Source: Bolinopsis microptera (lineage: Eukaryota; Ctenophora; Tentaculata; Lobata; Bolinopsidae). Taken from it: 64,000 nt of DNA. Every line of letters starts with the position of its first letter. Positions within the stretch are counted from its first letter, which is position 1. The DNA is taken from the NCBI RefSeq assembly GCF_026151205.1, contig NC_087082.1, positions 11,950,997-12,014,996 of the forward strand, in the 5' to 3' direction. The translations under genes were made by a program, and so were the position numbers. Shown one piece after another: positions 24,101 to 35,297 of the stretch. The notes under the pieces were generated by a model. It made no database searches, was not told the DNA's origin, and was given only the letters and a program-made list of their open reading frames with translations.

Positions 24101-27100
24101 AAGACATCACCACCTCAAAAATGTAAAAACTGGTTTCACAGACTCTGCAGACTTTTAGAATGTCCTCTTTGCTCAGCAACTTCCAACGAGTCAGCAAATT
24201 TTGTTCATTAGGGATGAAATTGTGATCAGGTGACTCACGATTATCTAGTTCTCGGGAGATAATTTTTGTCATGTTCTGGAAACTTTTCCACTTTCCGATA
24301 AGAAGTCCCCAGACTTCTATCTTCTGGAAGAAATTGATGATGTCCTTTCTTGTGCAGCTTGAAAACGCTTCAACGAACGTGATATGATATTCATATTGTT
24401 GAAATGCATCTACAATTTCGCTGATGTTAGATTGGTCTATTAAACTTGTTACTATTTTCAAAAGCTTCTTTGCCAACTGTTTATTTGTCAGCATCCTGAA
24501 AACAACCTTAATGCCTAATTTCAAATTGATGTCAGCAACAAGTTTCTCTGCTTCTACAAGATTCAAAACCTCTATGGATCTCTCCAAAGGCCAGTAATAG
24601 TCGATGTTGTTATCAAAGTCACATAAACTAGAAAAATCAGCGGCTTTCCAACACACTTTAACCATGTTGATGAGATTGGTTTTAATCACAAACGTCTCCA
24701 AGAACACTAACCCTTGTTCTACTAGGTCAGCCACACCAAACTGGATCCCAAACTTAATAATTTCCTCAAAGTTGTCCTCGTTTAATTCTACACTACCACC
24801 ATGTAAAATAATCAAACACTCCTTAGCAAACTCGTAGTTATTCAGATGGATATCCTCCTCATTAACGACCATGTTCTTCAATACTTCACTGTGTTGGGAG
24901 ATAACAGAACCGCTAACTTCTAAAGTATCTGTCTTGGTCCATATTTTGACTGTATGTCGAATATTCCCCCGTAGTAGAAATCCCGATAAGTCCTGGTCGA
25001 AGTGTTTTATTCTTGCTGTCATTACTTCTCTGCTCCTGACGTGAAAAACATCAGTATTCAGTAAAAGTCAATAAAAGAAAATATTCCAGAAGAATTTTTT
25101 CCGGATGATATTGTCATGCCTAATGTCCTAGCGATTGATTATTTCGAACACACAAATCTCTGAGATAACACTGAATTCGTAAAACAAATGAGCAATACAA
25201 GAGAACCTGGAATTCAGACCAATGATTGTTTGTCGTTGCTATATGAATATCAAATAACGGGAATTACACAATACAACTAATACAACATGTTTTAGGTCAG
25301 GTACCTTCTAATTTAATTGATGTTGCTCTTGATTTCGGTATTTTTTACAATTTAGCTTCCTAAGTATTAAAAATGACATAACGTGTTGAATTTAGTTTTA
25401 TAATAACTTTGCAGCGGCGCAAATCGGAGTTCTAGAATTACGCGGGAAATTACGCGGGAGTAATTGTAGTTTGGGTCAGTTCGTTTTATGACGTGTCGAC
25501 TACGTTTACTTAGTATACTTTATCCCTACCGTTTTATTACATTTTTTACTTTATCTACCTATCACTATACAGTATACATATTTAATCTTAAATTATCATT
25601 TTAGTGGAACTATGTAAAAGGGGATCGTTGCTAGCGTTAAAACTGTTTTAACCCTGCCATAGTCAGTTGAAAGTCTGATAGCATATGTTCCGTTTGATTT
25701 GACCAAACTAATGCCTTTCATTGCTTTATAAATATCAATAATAATACCTCAGGAAGATACTCCTGCCCAAGATGAAAGGGCCGTTTAGTGAGGACATTAA
25801 CGATTACTTGGACCGTATCTACAGATGCTGGTGGGCGTCATGTTTGGTGAGTTTTTACCTTGCGGGTCTCGTTAGTCGTCAATTACTATTGTCAGACATC
25901 AATTATAGACAGTCTTTTTTTATTGAAATCTTTCAATTATTATCATCAGAATTTATTACAATATCAATGTTGTATAGAATTTCTAAAAATGGACTAGAGA
26001 AACCAAAAAATGCCTTGACAAGTGTACAGCGATGATAACAATCAGGGGACACCAATACACCCAAATAACTAAACAAAAGGCCTCGAGAGACCTGATGAAA
26101 AGTCGAGCAATTACATTGGGCCCCAAGTGCAGAAGGAGAAAAATGGGCAAATAATATGAGCTGTGAACTTAGGAGGCATTTCTAGGTTTTTAAGAATAAT
26201 TGCCACAAGAAGGCTCACAATTTGAATTCTCGTCTGCCGGGGAAAAAATATTTCGTTTACTAAAAACCGTTTGGTTGAAACTAATAAGTTAATTGGTAGT
26301 CAGTAGACCAAGAGACTAATAAGTTAATTGGTAGTCAGTAGACCTAGAGACTAACAGTCTACCTCCCCTGTCCTCAGATAAAGACTCTAAAGAAATCAGA
26401 CAGGAATATCGTGAGGATAGCGATTATAGCACACTCTGCTTTCGCTGGTGAATTCAGCGTGGAGCCTGATCTAGTTGTGAGTTTGTTTATCTATTTACGG
26501 GGAAGGAGTCGAGAGGGCGCTATCTCGTTTTGTGGGGGGGGGGGGGGGGGGCTAGTATTAACATGCTCACACTCTCGGTTTCAAATCAACAAAATCCACT
26601 CCCTTTAGTATTCCGGTTATTAAATAAGAATTCCTTGAATTCCTCCATGATGAAATCAAATATTAAATCCCGTTAAATAAAAGATATGACTTCAGAAATC
26701 AGGGAAGCCTATGAATATACACTGTCTGAGAATGAGATCAAACTACGTAGCATCAGACCAGTTTGACGCTGCAACTCTCCTCTCCACAACTAACGACAGA
26801 TCAACCCATGGTAAAAAGATCCTATTCACTGCTCCAATCAACCGACTAAACAGAAAACATGTTGTAGAAAGGTTAGATAATCTGATGAGCTTGTCTTATC
26901 TGAAACGTCTCGAATCTCGATTCGAATATTAATAAAAAATTGTGAATTATGTGCTTTTTTATTGTAACAAAAATCACGATACTTTGGAATTACATTACTA
27001 TTGGAATTTTGAATCATTAATAATTGTTCAATAATTTTCAATCCTCAGAGGATACGTGATCCTTACAGACAAGGCCTTGATATTCCTGACTAATCAAGTT

Positions 27101-27109
27101 CGATTGTAA
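12195..27109 (+). CDS. divergent myosin with degenerate switch I and II, 19 exons
   Basis: Exons inferred from GT/AG sites and myosin alignment: 12195-12280, 12433-12810, 12957-13039, 13172-13218, 14031-14094, 14231-14394, 15373-15519, 15675-15788, 16508-16662, 16861-17062, 17520-17660, 18190-18328, 18851-19006, 19917-20078, 20225-20444, 25753-25846, 26378-26476, 26696-26871, 27049-27109. All phases agree, giving 895 residues. The P-loop is GSSGSGKT (140-147). Other motor landmarks are LLEKSRV, GESNFHIFHLL, NEKLHQCF, RHYIGEVSYDATNF and FLSFVRCVKPN. A converter and one IQ motif (KIQLCWKRRY) follow. The tail contains ILFTAPINRL and RGYVILTDKALIFL, which resembles a myosin I TH1 domain. Switch I NxNSSRFGK is replaced by SDSIYASK (190-197), and switch II DIxGFE by DIVDGYG. 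The salt-bridge Arg and Glu are therefore absent, so ATP hydrolysis is doubtful. The TAA at 27107 falls inside TH1, so the true end is uncertain. Confidence 0.85.
13840..14063 (+). repeat. triplicated 72-bp splice-acceptor unit in the myosin gene
   Basis: Three near-identical tandem copies place CTTCTTTCAG/ACGAGTCAGC acceptors at exactly 72-bp spacing. Exon starts would be 13887, 13959 and 14031. Each unit holds the intron end (polypyrimidine tract and AG) plus the first 33 nt of the exon that encodes TSQLQLKFNYF. The spacing is divisible by three and all units are open, so the upstream acceptors would add 24 or 48 residues in frame, just after the switch I region. Confidence 0.85.
20905..21519 (-). 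CDS. F-box protein, intronless, nested in a myosin intron
   Basis: A 204-residue single-exon frame starts at the ATG at 21519-21517. Residues 25-65 are a clear F-box: LPDELILQILHNCS, then TLLNLSQTSTKLRNLA, then LPELWASLCKSDF. F-box proteins bind SKP1 and bring substrates to SCF ubiquitin ligases. The C-terminal 130 residues are Cys- and Arg-rich and carry no recognised substrate-binding repeat, so the target cannot be inferred. The gene lies antisense in the 5.3-kb intron after the myosin IQ exon. An intronless form fits either a retrocopy or an original single-exon gene. No frame damage is seen. Confidence 0.75.
   Translation of the reverse strand: MIRKRETCNQTTRHHHNPRDPTCLQALPDELILQILHNCSATTLLNLSQTSTKLRNLAHLPELWASLCKSDFNITIPTTTDARKIYLQLLSVLGSRCRMGGNKCRRVESEGNTPWLSSCRIELNMRQDRVVWTNCRTSCRSSLKCERRRDMFCVEVEREGVRLKCLIQEREHNCQPSLKKTEDNKIFFSSNCLIPIVGCNQYFF
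23190..23545. mobile_element. pogo/Tigger-like MITE
   Basis: The left end AGTAAAACCTCTCTATACC (23193-23211) and the inverted right end GGTATAGAGAGGTTTGACTG (23522-23541) differ by one or two bases. The TA flanks and the AAACCTC...TATACC core match the terminal inverted repeats of pogo/Tigger elements. The interior of about 310 bp has no transposase, so the copy is non-autonomous. It lies 26 bp past the stop of the BTB gene and may form part of its 3' UTR. Confidence 0.7.
23571..25022 (-). CDS. BTB/POZ-domain protein, intronless, nested in a myosin intron
   Basis: A 483-residue single-exon frame starts at the ATG at 25022-25020. Residues 20-110 form a BTB/POZ domain: HTVKIWTKTDTLEVSGSVIS, then SEVLKNMV, then ECLIILHGGSVELNEDNFEE. 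A BACK-like helical region follows (110-340), then a low-complexity Asn/Asp/Ile-rich stretch (360-430) with repeated EDINVE/EDIKIE, and a short C-terminal domain. No kelch repeats are seen. BTB proteins of this layout usually act as oligomerising adaptors, often for CUL3 ubiquitin ligases; that role is inference here. It is antisense in the same myosin intron as the F-box gene. Two candidate ubiquitin-ligase adaptors share the intron, which may be chance. Confidence 0.75.
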   Translation of the reverse strand: MTARIKHFDQDLSGFLLRGNIRHTVKIWTKTDTLEVSGSVISQHSEVLKNMVVNEEDIHLNNYEFAKECLIILHGGSVELNEDNFEEIIKFGIQFGVADLVEQGLVFLETFVIKTNLINMVKVCWKAADFSSLCDFDNNIDYYWPLERSIEVLNLVEAEKLVADINLKLGIKVVFRMLTNKQLAKKLLKIVTSLIDQSNISEIVDAFQQYEYHITFVEAFSSCTRKDIINFFQKIEVWGLLIGKWKSFQNMTKIISRELDNRESPDHNFIPNEQNLLTRWKLLSKEDILKVCRVCETSFYIFEVVMSWVALNKPDLKTVRHVCSLLQTNQVERQYLVHVIEVLKTEGYSVSFNSSNCAENCNNNFDHTTIITTILHTSSHGDNNNVAGRVISFNKNPPNNISADHEDINVEKEDIKIEDINVEINPNASLNRRIFCEKGKVNRLYGRSLSGKQITFYTDIDAAVRTDVVYDANTLHVVLEGYC

Positions 27110-27189
27110 TCCAAGAAGACTATATTTCCTGAAGAAATGAAAGCCTGATCTCAGTACTCACGTGGACACTATGATAGTTATACAACACC

Positions 27190-28460
27190 AGCCCGAGGTT
27201 AGTCTTTGATCAGTAGGTTAGTAAACTTTATACATCCAACCGAGGTTTGTCTTTATCCTTAGGTTTTAGTAAACATTATACTACCATGCCGAGGGTTTGT
27301 CTTATCAGAAATTTTAGTAAACTTTAACACCCGGCCGAGGTTTGTCTTTATCAGTAGGTTTATAAACTAATACACCAGCCGGGTTTTGTCTTTTATCCAT
27401 AAGTTTAGTAAAACTTTATAACACCAGGCCGAGGTTAGTCTTTATCATCATAGTTTAGTAAACTTATACATCAGGCCGAGTTTGTCTTTATCAGTAGGTT
27501 TAGTAACTTATATCAAACAGCCGAGGATTTGTCTTTATCAGTAGGTTTTAGTAAACTTTATACACCAGCCGATATGTCTTTATCAGTATTTATAGAACTA
27601 AATAAACACAGGCCGTGTTTGTCTTTATCAGTTGGTTTAGTAAACTTTATAACACCAGGCCGAAGGTTTTGTCTTTTTACAGTAGGTTTAGTAAACATTA
27701 TACACCAGGCCGAGTTTTGATCTCTTTATCAGTATGTTTAAGCAAACTTAATACACCAGCCGAGGTTTGTCTTTATCATAGGTTAATAAACTTTATACAC
27801 CAGGCCGAGGTTTGTCTATATCAGTATGTTTAGTAAACTTATACCCCAGGGCCGAGGTTTAGTCTTTATCAGTAGGTTTAAAGTAAACTTTATACATCAG
27901 GCCGAGGTTTGTCTTTATCAGAATTTATGTAAACATTATACACCAGGCCGAGGTTTTTGTCTTTATCATTAAGATTTATTAACTTATATCCCACCAGGCC
28001 TAGTGATTTTCTTTATATACAGTATTTTTAGTAAACTCCAAACACCAGGCGAGTAGTGCTTTAACATTAGTTTAGTAAACTTTATAACACCAGCCCGAGT
28101 TTTGTCTACACATTATCATTAGGTTTTAGTAAAAATTATACACCAGCCGAGGTTGTCTTTATCAGTTTGTTTTTAGTAAACTTTTATACACCCAGGCCGA
28201 GGTTTGTCTTTATCATAGGTTTAGTAAACTATATACACCAGGGCCGAAGTTTGTCATTATCAGTAGGTTTAGTAAACTTTATACACAGGCCGAGAGTTTG
28301 TCTTTTATCAGTATTATAGTAACCCTTTATACACCAGGCCTAGGTTGTCCTTTATCATTAAGTTTGTAAACTTATAACACCAGCCGAGTTTTGTCCTATA
28401 TCAGTATGTTTAGTAAACTTTAAACACCAGTCCGATGATTGTCTTTATCATAAGTATATT
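27190..28460 (+). repeat. 47-bp minisatellite, about 25 copies
   Basis: Tandem units of about 47 bp contain ACACCAGGCCGAGGTTTGTC and TTTATCAGTAGGTTTAGTAA. Copies differ mostly by 1-2-nt insertions and deletions, many in homopolymers, rather than by substitutions. That pattern suggests unpolished long-read consensus as much as true divergence. The array starts about 80 bp after the myosin stop codon. The small open frames in it are artefacts. Confidence 0.9.
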
Positions 28461-28488
28461 ATACTTTATTGAAATCTTTAATTAATAT

Positions 28489-28945
28489 ATACGGTGGGCC
28501 AAATCAGTGGCATACGTTTTGCCTTAATAGCTTCTTCACTGATTGCCCACATGGTTCTGAGGAAATTGTCAAATCGAAATATATCGAGATCATTTTTTTC
28601 AATGAAAATTTCATTTTGCATTTATTTGATATTTTGGATATCGGATCTAACATAATTTTTCTTGAATTTGTCAGATCATATTCAACATTTAATACTCAAC
28701 CTTCTCCAGAAAAAATATGACGTTCAGCATGTCAGAGAAAACAGTATAGGTGTTATAATTATGTTTTAAATATTGAATGGCGTGGGTCTAAAATATTCGA
28801 ATTTTCAAATTATGACGACGGAATCCTCGAACCAGTAAGTACAGAAATGCCCATCTGCAAAGCAACACTCTCAAATAAGAAACATGGTGGAAGCTATTAA
28901 AGGCCAACCCGTATGGCCCACTTATACTTTTTGGCCCCCCTGTAT
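28489..28945. mobile_element. mariner-like MITE
   Basis: The left end TACGGTGGGCCAAA (about 28489-28503) and the inverted right end TTTGGCCCCCCTGTA (about 28929-28943) match at most positions and are flanked by TA. The internal 430 bp encode nothing recognisable. It immediately follows the minisatellite. Confidence 0.5.
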
Positions 28946-29130
28946 TACATGACCAGCTTTGAATACCATTACATCCAGTATAGTATAGCATGATCGACAT
29001 ACTAAAAACACATGCCTCTAATAATAGTAAATCAAAAACTAACGAGAGCTAAACAAACTCCCTCTAAAAAAAAAAAAAAAAAAATAAAAAAAAAAAATTT
29101 AACTAATCTATAATAAAACTGTTTTTCCAG

Positions 29131-29239
29131 GCGGGAAAAGACATGGTGCTAGATTTTGGCGAGGACAGGAAACATCACACCCAAAACCAAGTTGGTCGAA
29201 ATCTCTACCTCGCCTCTAATAACAGAGTAACAGATAAAG
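29131..29239 (+). other. candidate orphan exon, possibly myosin tail
   Basis: A strong acceptor (CTGTTTTTCCAG) precedes 109 nt of open frame that reads AGKDMVLDFGEDRKHHTQNQ and continues to TDK. A GTGAAT donor follows. It could be a further myosin TH1-domain exon if the stop at 27107 is bypassed, or part of an unrelated gene. I do not recognise the sequence. Confidence 0.35.
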
Positions 29240-29969
29240 GTGAATGTTTACGCGGACGTAATCAATATAACAAATCAATGAAAACCTGATGTATCCGATG
29301 AACTAATTTCAGGAGTGTTTTAAACAGCTTACGTTGTATTGCAGACTCTTGCCCTTCACTTAACAAATACTGAATTTTGCAAAGATGGGATTGAGCCTTT
29401 TTTAATAGGATAACAAATTTGGATGCTTGTCATATTTGACTTTAAAGTTAAAGCGTGATATGTGTCATGTAACTAAATACAGCACGAGCAGTGCATGCCA
29501 TTAATTATGACTAGATAGCGAAAAGACAGCGAATTGAATTTCATTTGACCTCTGCGTATATCGTACCGAATTTTTAAGTCACTTACTTTTATTCACACAC
29601 AACCAACAACAATTGCTAAGAATGAGAAGAGTACTAAGTTTGAAGCCCATGGTCTCCCTCTTGAACACACAAGAACAAGTTCCGTCAATTTTTCACGGGG
29701 GTCGAGACGACCTGCACTAACATTAGCTACAATACCAGTGCCACTAAATTGATGACTAATTGTTCGATAATTTGACTACTTTCTAGATCATTAGAAGTCT
29801 TACAGGCGAATTTAGATGTCTCAAAAAAACGGATAGTTCGCTGTTTATTAGTCTCAAGATTGAAATACAGAAATCTTTCTATTAATCCGGTTGGAAGAGA
29901 CAAGGCCAAGTGAAACAGGAAGTTAGGCGTACAGGTCAAATTTTCGGCGACAAACGCAATCTTCCAGGG

Positions 29970-30046
29970 CCTCAAATTATTTGTTATATAGTAGTGTTAA
30001 AAGAATTTTATGTACTTCAACACTACTATATAACAAATAAATTGAG
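29970..30046. repeat. 75-nt hairpin repeat
   Basis: The left arm CTCAAATTATTTGTTATATA plus GTAGTGTT and the right arm AACACTACTATATAACAAAT plus AAATTGAG are inverted. They are separated by about 18 nt. The left arm also occurs alone at 1995-2033, so this is a dispersed short foldback family. Confidence 0.75.
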
Positions 30047-32554
30047 CCTAAGATGGCGTTGACGCCGCAAAATTTGCCCTTACCCTAACTTCCTTGTTAC
30101 ACTTGTCCTAGTCCTCTTCCAACCGGATAATATCCATATATCAGAATTTTAGATGGTTGCCTGACGATACAATATTATTTTATTATCTTAATATTGTAAC
30201 CTACATGAAAGCCCAGGTCTTTGCCTTTATCAGAATTTATTTTTTAAAATAATACAGTCCAAACTGTAACAGTGGAATTCAAACAAACTGTTTTAGAATA
30301 TTGATTTAACATTTGAAGTTTTATAATCAGTAAAAAAGTGAGGTTTGGAATCAAGATCATTTATGATATAGAAACATGTATAATACGCTTCGTTAGCGAG
30401 TATCCCATTGTTCTAATCCTATAATTTAAACAAAAAATGGGCAATAAATTACGTCCACCGATTTGGTCGATTTTGAAGCCCTCATCCTCCCCTCGCCCCC
30501 TCCCCCTCCCTCGAAATTTAGTGTTTTTGCTGATCAAGAACTGTACTTATATTAAACAATATATATGATTTTATTGATAAAGATATTGAAATTTAAAGAA
30601 ATTCTAAATAGAGGACGAATATGTTGAAATTAACATACAACTTTATTAAAACCTATTTTTATCTACATTTTTTATTTGAATTACTTTCAACGCCCAAATT
30701 TAATTTCACTCTTTAGAAAACGTATTTTTTATCCCAATTCCAAATATTGGATAAGATTCTTGATTGATATTTTTTTTCGTCGCCTTTAATGTGGCCATAA
30801 AATCTATTTAGTAAATGAGTTTTTTTAAGAAAAACATTCAGTATATTAGATACAAAGACAATTCATGCATGCTGCTAACATTTACAATTTTATTTTAAGT
30901 ACCAAGATATCGCCTTTTATTTAATGCTAAATAACTTTCTATGTTTTGTTTACTGGTGGCGCTCAGCCTGTACAATACCGCCATAAACATATGAACCAAT
31001 TAAGCCTGGAGTCCCAAGTAAAATTTAGATTTAAAAAAATTTAAGAAAATGGTAAATTTTGAACATTGTCGCCCATATTTAATTTAAACCCCTGCATTGG
31101 GCAGCACAATGAAGTGAGATATGCCCAATTTAAGGTAAGACAGATCTGAGAACATTTTAGGCCTGACGAAATATTTTCAGTTTCCATCGGTATTTATCGT
31201 CGATACTGAACACCTGCACCCTATTAAACAAGGAACATCCAACATCTACGACTTGCGTTAATCTCAAAAATGACGACCTGGGATCGAGACCAGACCACGC
31301 AGCTAGTCCCAAATCCGACTTACATAGCTCTTCTATTCAGCTTTAACGGCCGATGTAAATCCATACTCGTCTAAAATTCTTCGCAGTACGCGCGCTGCTA
31401 TTTTACTTGAAATAATATCCAGCAAAGAGGCAATACCTGCGCCACGTCGGTAAGCATAATACCCTGCAATGCATATCAATGGACAATGAATGGACTAACC
31501 CGGACGCGGGCCACTTAAGCTTTGTAAGGCACCTGCTCCTGCCTCAATTACAAGAAGAACTTAGAAAGTTCAAATTATAAACTGCAAGTCATTTCTCATT
31601 TAATGCTTGCATCGCTTTGAGAAAAATTGAAGATTAAAGGCCAGGTTGCACAATGCAGCGCCCATGGCTTAGTGGCGATACACGCTAGGCACTGCGCCGT
31701 CGCCCGTCAATCAGCCTAATATTTTTACAATTTACATTGCATGTCGCATGATTGCATTTTACAATAAACGATTCTAAATTGTAATACTTATTAAAATTAT
31801 CAGTGAAATTATGTATAGCTTTTAAATGTCAATGTCCGTATTTTACTGGGCCGCGCTCAAGCCTTCCATTCCGCCAAATCTCTATGAACATAATAGCCTG
31901 AGGTCCCAGGTAATGGGCCGTATAAAAAAGCAATTTTTGTTTATATTTGAACTTAAATATAACACAATTTGAAATTGATTGGATATGGAAATAAAATCTT
32001 AATTCGAGGTCCATGCCAACAGGCCAGGAAAAAAAAAGCTTAATTAAGATATGCATGTGCATTGTAAAATGTTTAAATCAGTGAAAGTATGTATTAAATT
32101 TTATCAACTTCGTTTCATGACCCGCCGCGTCACTGAGTGCGCGGGCCCCTGTATCGATAAAACTTTAAAGTAGTGAAACGACACTGGTGTCCACCGTTCC
32201 GTTATACAATTAAATAGACATACGATGCAATGCCCCAAACCCCATTTCGCGCGCGAAGCCGAAGGTGAATATTATTTTTATGATATTGGGATACGAACAT
32301 TTATCAAAGTTAAATTATGGACGCGTTTATGAGTGACACATTTAAGTCTCCACGGCTACCCCGCTATGCGCGCTGTTTGTGCCCACGCGCGCGAAGCTCA
32401 CGTCGAGTGGCACGCGAGTAGAGAAAATAGAGCGTCGAGTCAGATATAACGACACTAAATTCTAAATAACTGATGATACTCGTAATTGCCTCTAACAGAG
32501 CCCTCTCGCTTGCGTAAAGCGTCGCGCGACCGCGGTACGCAAGTACGCGTACTG

Positions 32555-33415
32555 CGTTCCCTGAGAAAACGCCTTAAAGTCCATTTTTTTCGAAATTTTG
32601 AGATATTGGTACCAAAATTTTCAGGAAAGATTCTCTACAACTTAAGCTATGAATCAATTTATCAAAAATACTGTTTTAAGCTGCCGCGAAAGGCATTAGT
32701 CACACAAAACGTGAATAATTAGCTCGTTTTATTCCCAAACCTTCCCAGAGAAAAGGCATTAAGTCCATTTGTAATGCCTCCTTCTCTGAGGGAACTTTTT
32801 CTGTTCCTTGAGATTCCCTGAGAAAAGGCATTAATTACCAACTTTTATTTGCAGTTTATATATTTTTGGCCTATAACTTCCACAGTTTTAGTTATATCCG
32901 AAACAATTTTATGAGGACGTAATCAGCTCAGCAAGCAAACAATTTTGGTTACTAATATTTCAAAATTTTAAAGAAAAAATATTTTCAAAATTTTTGAACC
33001 TGAACACAGTGTCCCCCCTTGTTGTGAATATTGAAACATTTTGAAAAATTTGGTGCTTAAATATTGTATGATTTAAATATTTTTTACCCAAATTAATGGT
33101 CGTCAGAACCGAGTCTGAATACGATGCTGTAAAAAATTAAATCCAAAATATTTGAATGTTAAATGAAGATATATGCATTTTGAGGAGCGAACATTATCCA
33201 TTTATATCTTTTCATCAATAATACATACTTGCAATGCACATGGAGGCCCATCATAATTATATTGCAAAGATAAGATCAAAAATATAGAAATGTGTATTTT
33301 CAGTTGACTTATCTTAAAAATGGACTTACTGCTTTCAAGAGAGAAATCGGTTGAATATCGATCCTGATAAAAGCATATAAATCCGCAATTTCCCTCAGAA
33401 AAGACAGCAATAAGT
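32555..33415. repeat. cluster of a short GAGAAAAGGCATTAA repeat
   Basis: Variants of TTCCCTGAGAAAAGGCATTAA occur at about 32558, 32743, 32812 and 33391. An inverted copy (TAATGCCTCC, then TTCTCTGAGGGAA) is at 32779-32801. The copies at 32743 and 32779 can fold into an imperfect hairpin of about 55 nt. The origin is unknown. Confidence 0.5.
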
Positions 33416-34505
33416 ATCCATGCGGATAGGGAAAATAGTTCAGTTATTCAGAGAGAAAATGGTTTATGAAGATCAATTTTTGGTGAATATAAGCATTAAG
33501 CCGTTTAGGACATATGACAATAATTTATTTACAAAAAAGAAGTCAAAATTAACCCCGATTATGCGAAAAAAATTACTTAAAATAACGACGAACACGTTTG
33601 TCCCCATTTTCTCAAAATGACAACGATGTACTTCATGCGTTTACTCATGGAACGTCAGCGTAGGCACATGGCTATGTGAAATACTCGTAAAATATGTGTA
33701 TCGACGCCGCGCAACGAGTCCACCTCGTCGCGCTTCCTGGTAGTTATAAAACCTACAATATTTTGTATTTGAATTCACCCAAAACACTGAAGTCAATCCA
33801 TCGCACTCGGTGAGGCCCAATGGAGCATTTCGCCGATCTGTAGTTGCGAGAATAATTTATTTGATGCGGTGTCAAGGCCACTTCCAAGGAGTGTACTGCA
33901 TTGTAAAGGCAAAGCGAACGACCATCGATGAAAGCAAAACAAATACAATCAAATCAAAATATAATGACACAACATCATCACACAACCTCAAAAATAAATC
34001 AACTAAAGTTTAAAGCAATTATCTTAAATCAATAGGCCTAGACAACCAAGTTAAAATGACTCTAATTTACATACTTTCACTACTATAAAGTTGATAACGC
34101 GTTTTTTAGCAACATGAGGATTACACACAAGATATTCATGTGGCTTCTTTTTCCCCTTTTTTATTATAGTATAATATAATCCCACAATCTTTCCTAATAC
34201 ATCACCGAAACAATACCAAAAATGACTATCAATTACAGATCCTATTAAAATAGTCACTTTTTTTGAAAGCCTCTAATCTTAAATTAAAACTTAACACAGT
34301 CCCACAAATTCCTTGACATCCGAGGGGGAGTGATCAATATGGTGTCTCCCCCACTCCTGAAGAAAAGAACGTGACTTTCTATTTTACTGCATACTTACTG
34401 CAATCTACCTGTTTGATACCACATTAATAACCAGATCAGCTCATACTGGAACAAACCAGCTCCGTACTTGCCAAACCACTTAACATTTAAAATATCAATG
34501 AGGTC

Positions 34506-34763
34506 TCACGTATATCGCCGCTCTGCCACGTTGTTAAATTGAGGAATTTCCAGTCGACGACTGTATGGAAAAGTACCACACTGCTTCTCAATCAGACGGA
34601 AACCCGCCATTGGATTGGACGCTCTCCAGCTCAAGATGATCCCCCACCTTCCATGAGCCGCAAATGATCCACAAAATTGAACACAATACTCTAAAAGGGG
34701 TCTAATCAAAGCTTTGTAAATGTATATCATCACAGATTTTTCCCTTAAACAGATTTCTAACAA
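34506..34763 (-). pseudogene. LINE reverse transcriptase C-terminal fragment
   Basis: The minus-strand frame reads IYKALIRPLLEYCVQFCGS, the conserved LxxxLIRPxLEY block downstream of the RT core in CR1/L2/Jockey LINEs, followed by degenerate sequence. It is short and isolated. Confidence 0.5.
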
Positions 34764-35169
34764 TCCAACATAACATTCTGTGGCTTAATATTGAAGCCTT
34801 AATCTGTTCATTCCAAAGCCGAGAGTTATGGGTTATACTCCCAAGTCTTTTTCCTTACAGATTCTGCCAATAGTATCTCCAATTAAGAATAATTAACATG
34901 ATCATGGGTTATCGTTAACAAATTTCAAAATGCAATACTGAACACATAGTAGCTTAAACTTTAAAAGCCATTTACTCTCCCAATCTCTAGTTCGTTCAGA
35001 TCAATAACTAGTTTCATGCTCGGAGGCATTAGCTATAACATTAAGATCAAAGCAAAAATAATAATGCCGGCTTGTCGTGAAAGTGCGAAGTCTGCCAAAA
35101 GTATTATATGACTTTTTGAAACTTCATGTTTTCACAGCTTAACCACATGAGCTTTTCAAACTAGGGCCG

Positions 35170-35211
35170 CAGAGGCGTAACTTTAGGGCCCCTCAGACCC
35201 CGCTGTGCGGT

Positions 35212-35297
<86 letters not shown>

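Larger units (their letters stand above)
29240..35160. other. gene-poor stretch with degenerate repeats
   Basis: No gene is supported here apart from the LINE relic at 34506-34763. Two diverged copies of a roughly 75-bp segment (GGCGCTCAGCCTGTA...CCGCC at 30955 and GCGCTCAAGCCTTCC...CCGCC at 31853) lie about 890 bp apart. CpG-rich patches occur at 32340-32560. Confidence 0.4.

Noticed and set aside
27190-28460. CRISPR-like array of regular repeats
   Set aside because: There are no unique spacers; whole units repeat head to tail in a eukaryotic locus. It is a minisatellite.
31660-31730. tRNA or SINE A-box (TGGCTTAGTGG)
   Set aside because: No matching B-box at the right distance and no cloverleaf. 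A GGGATCGAGACC word at 31281 lies upstream, in the wrong order.
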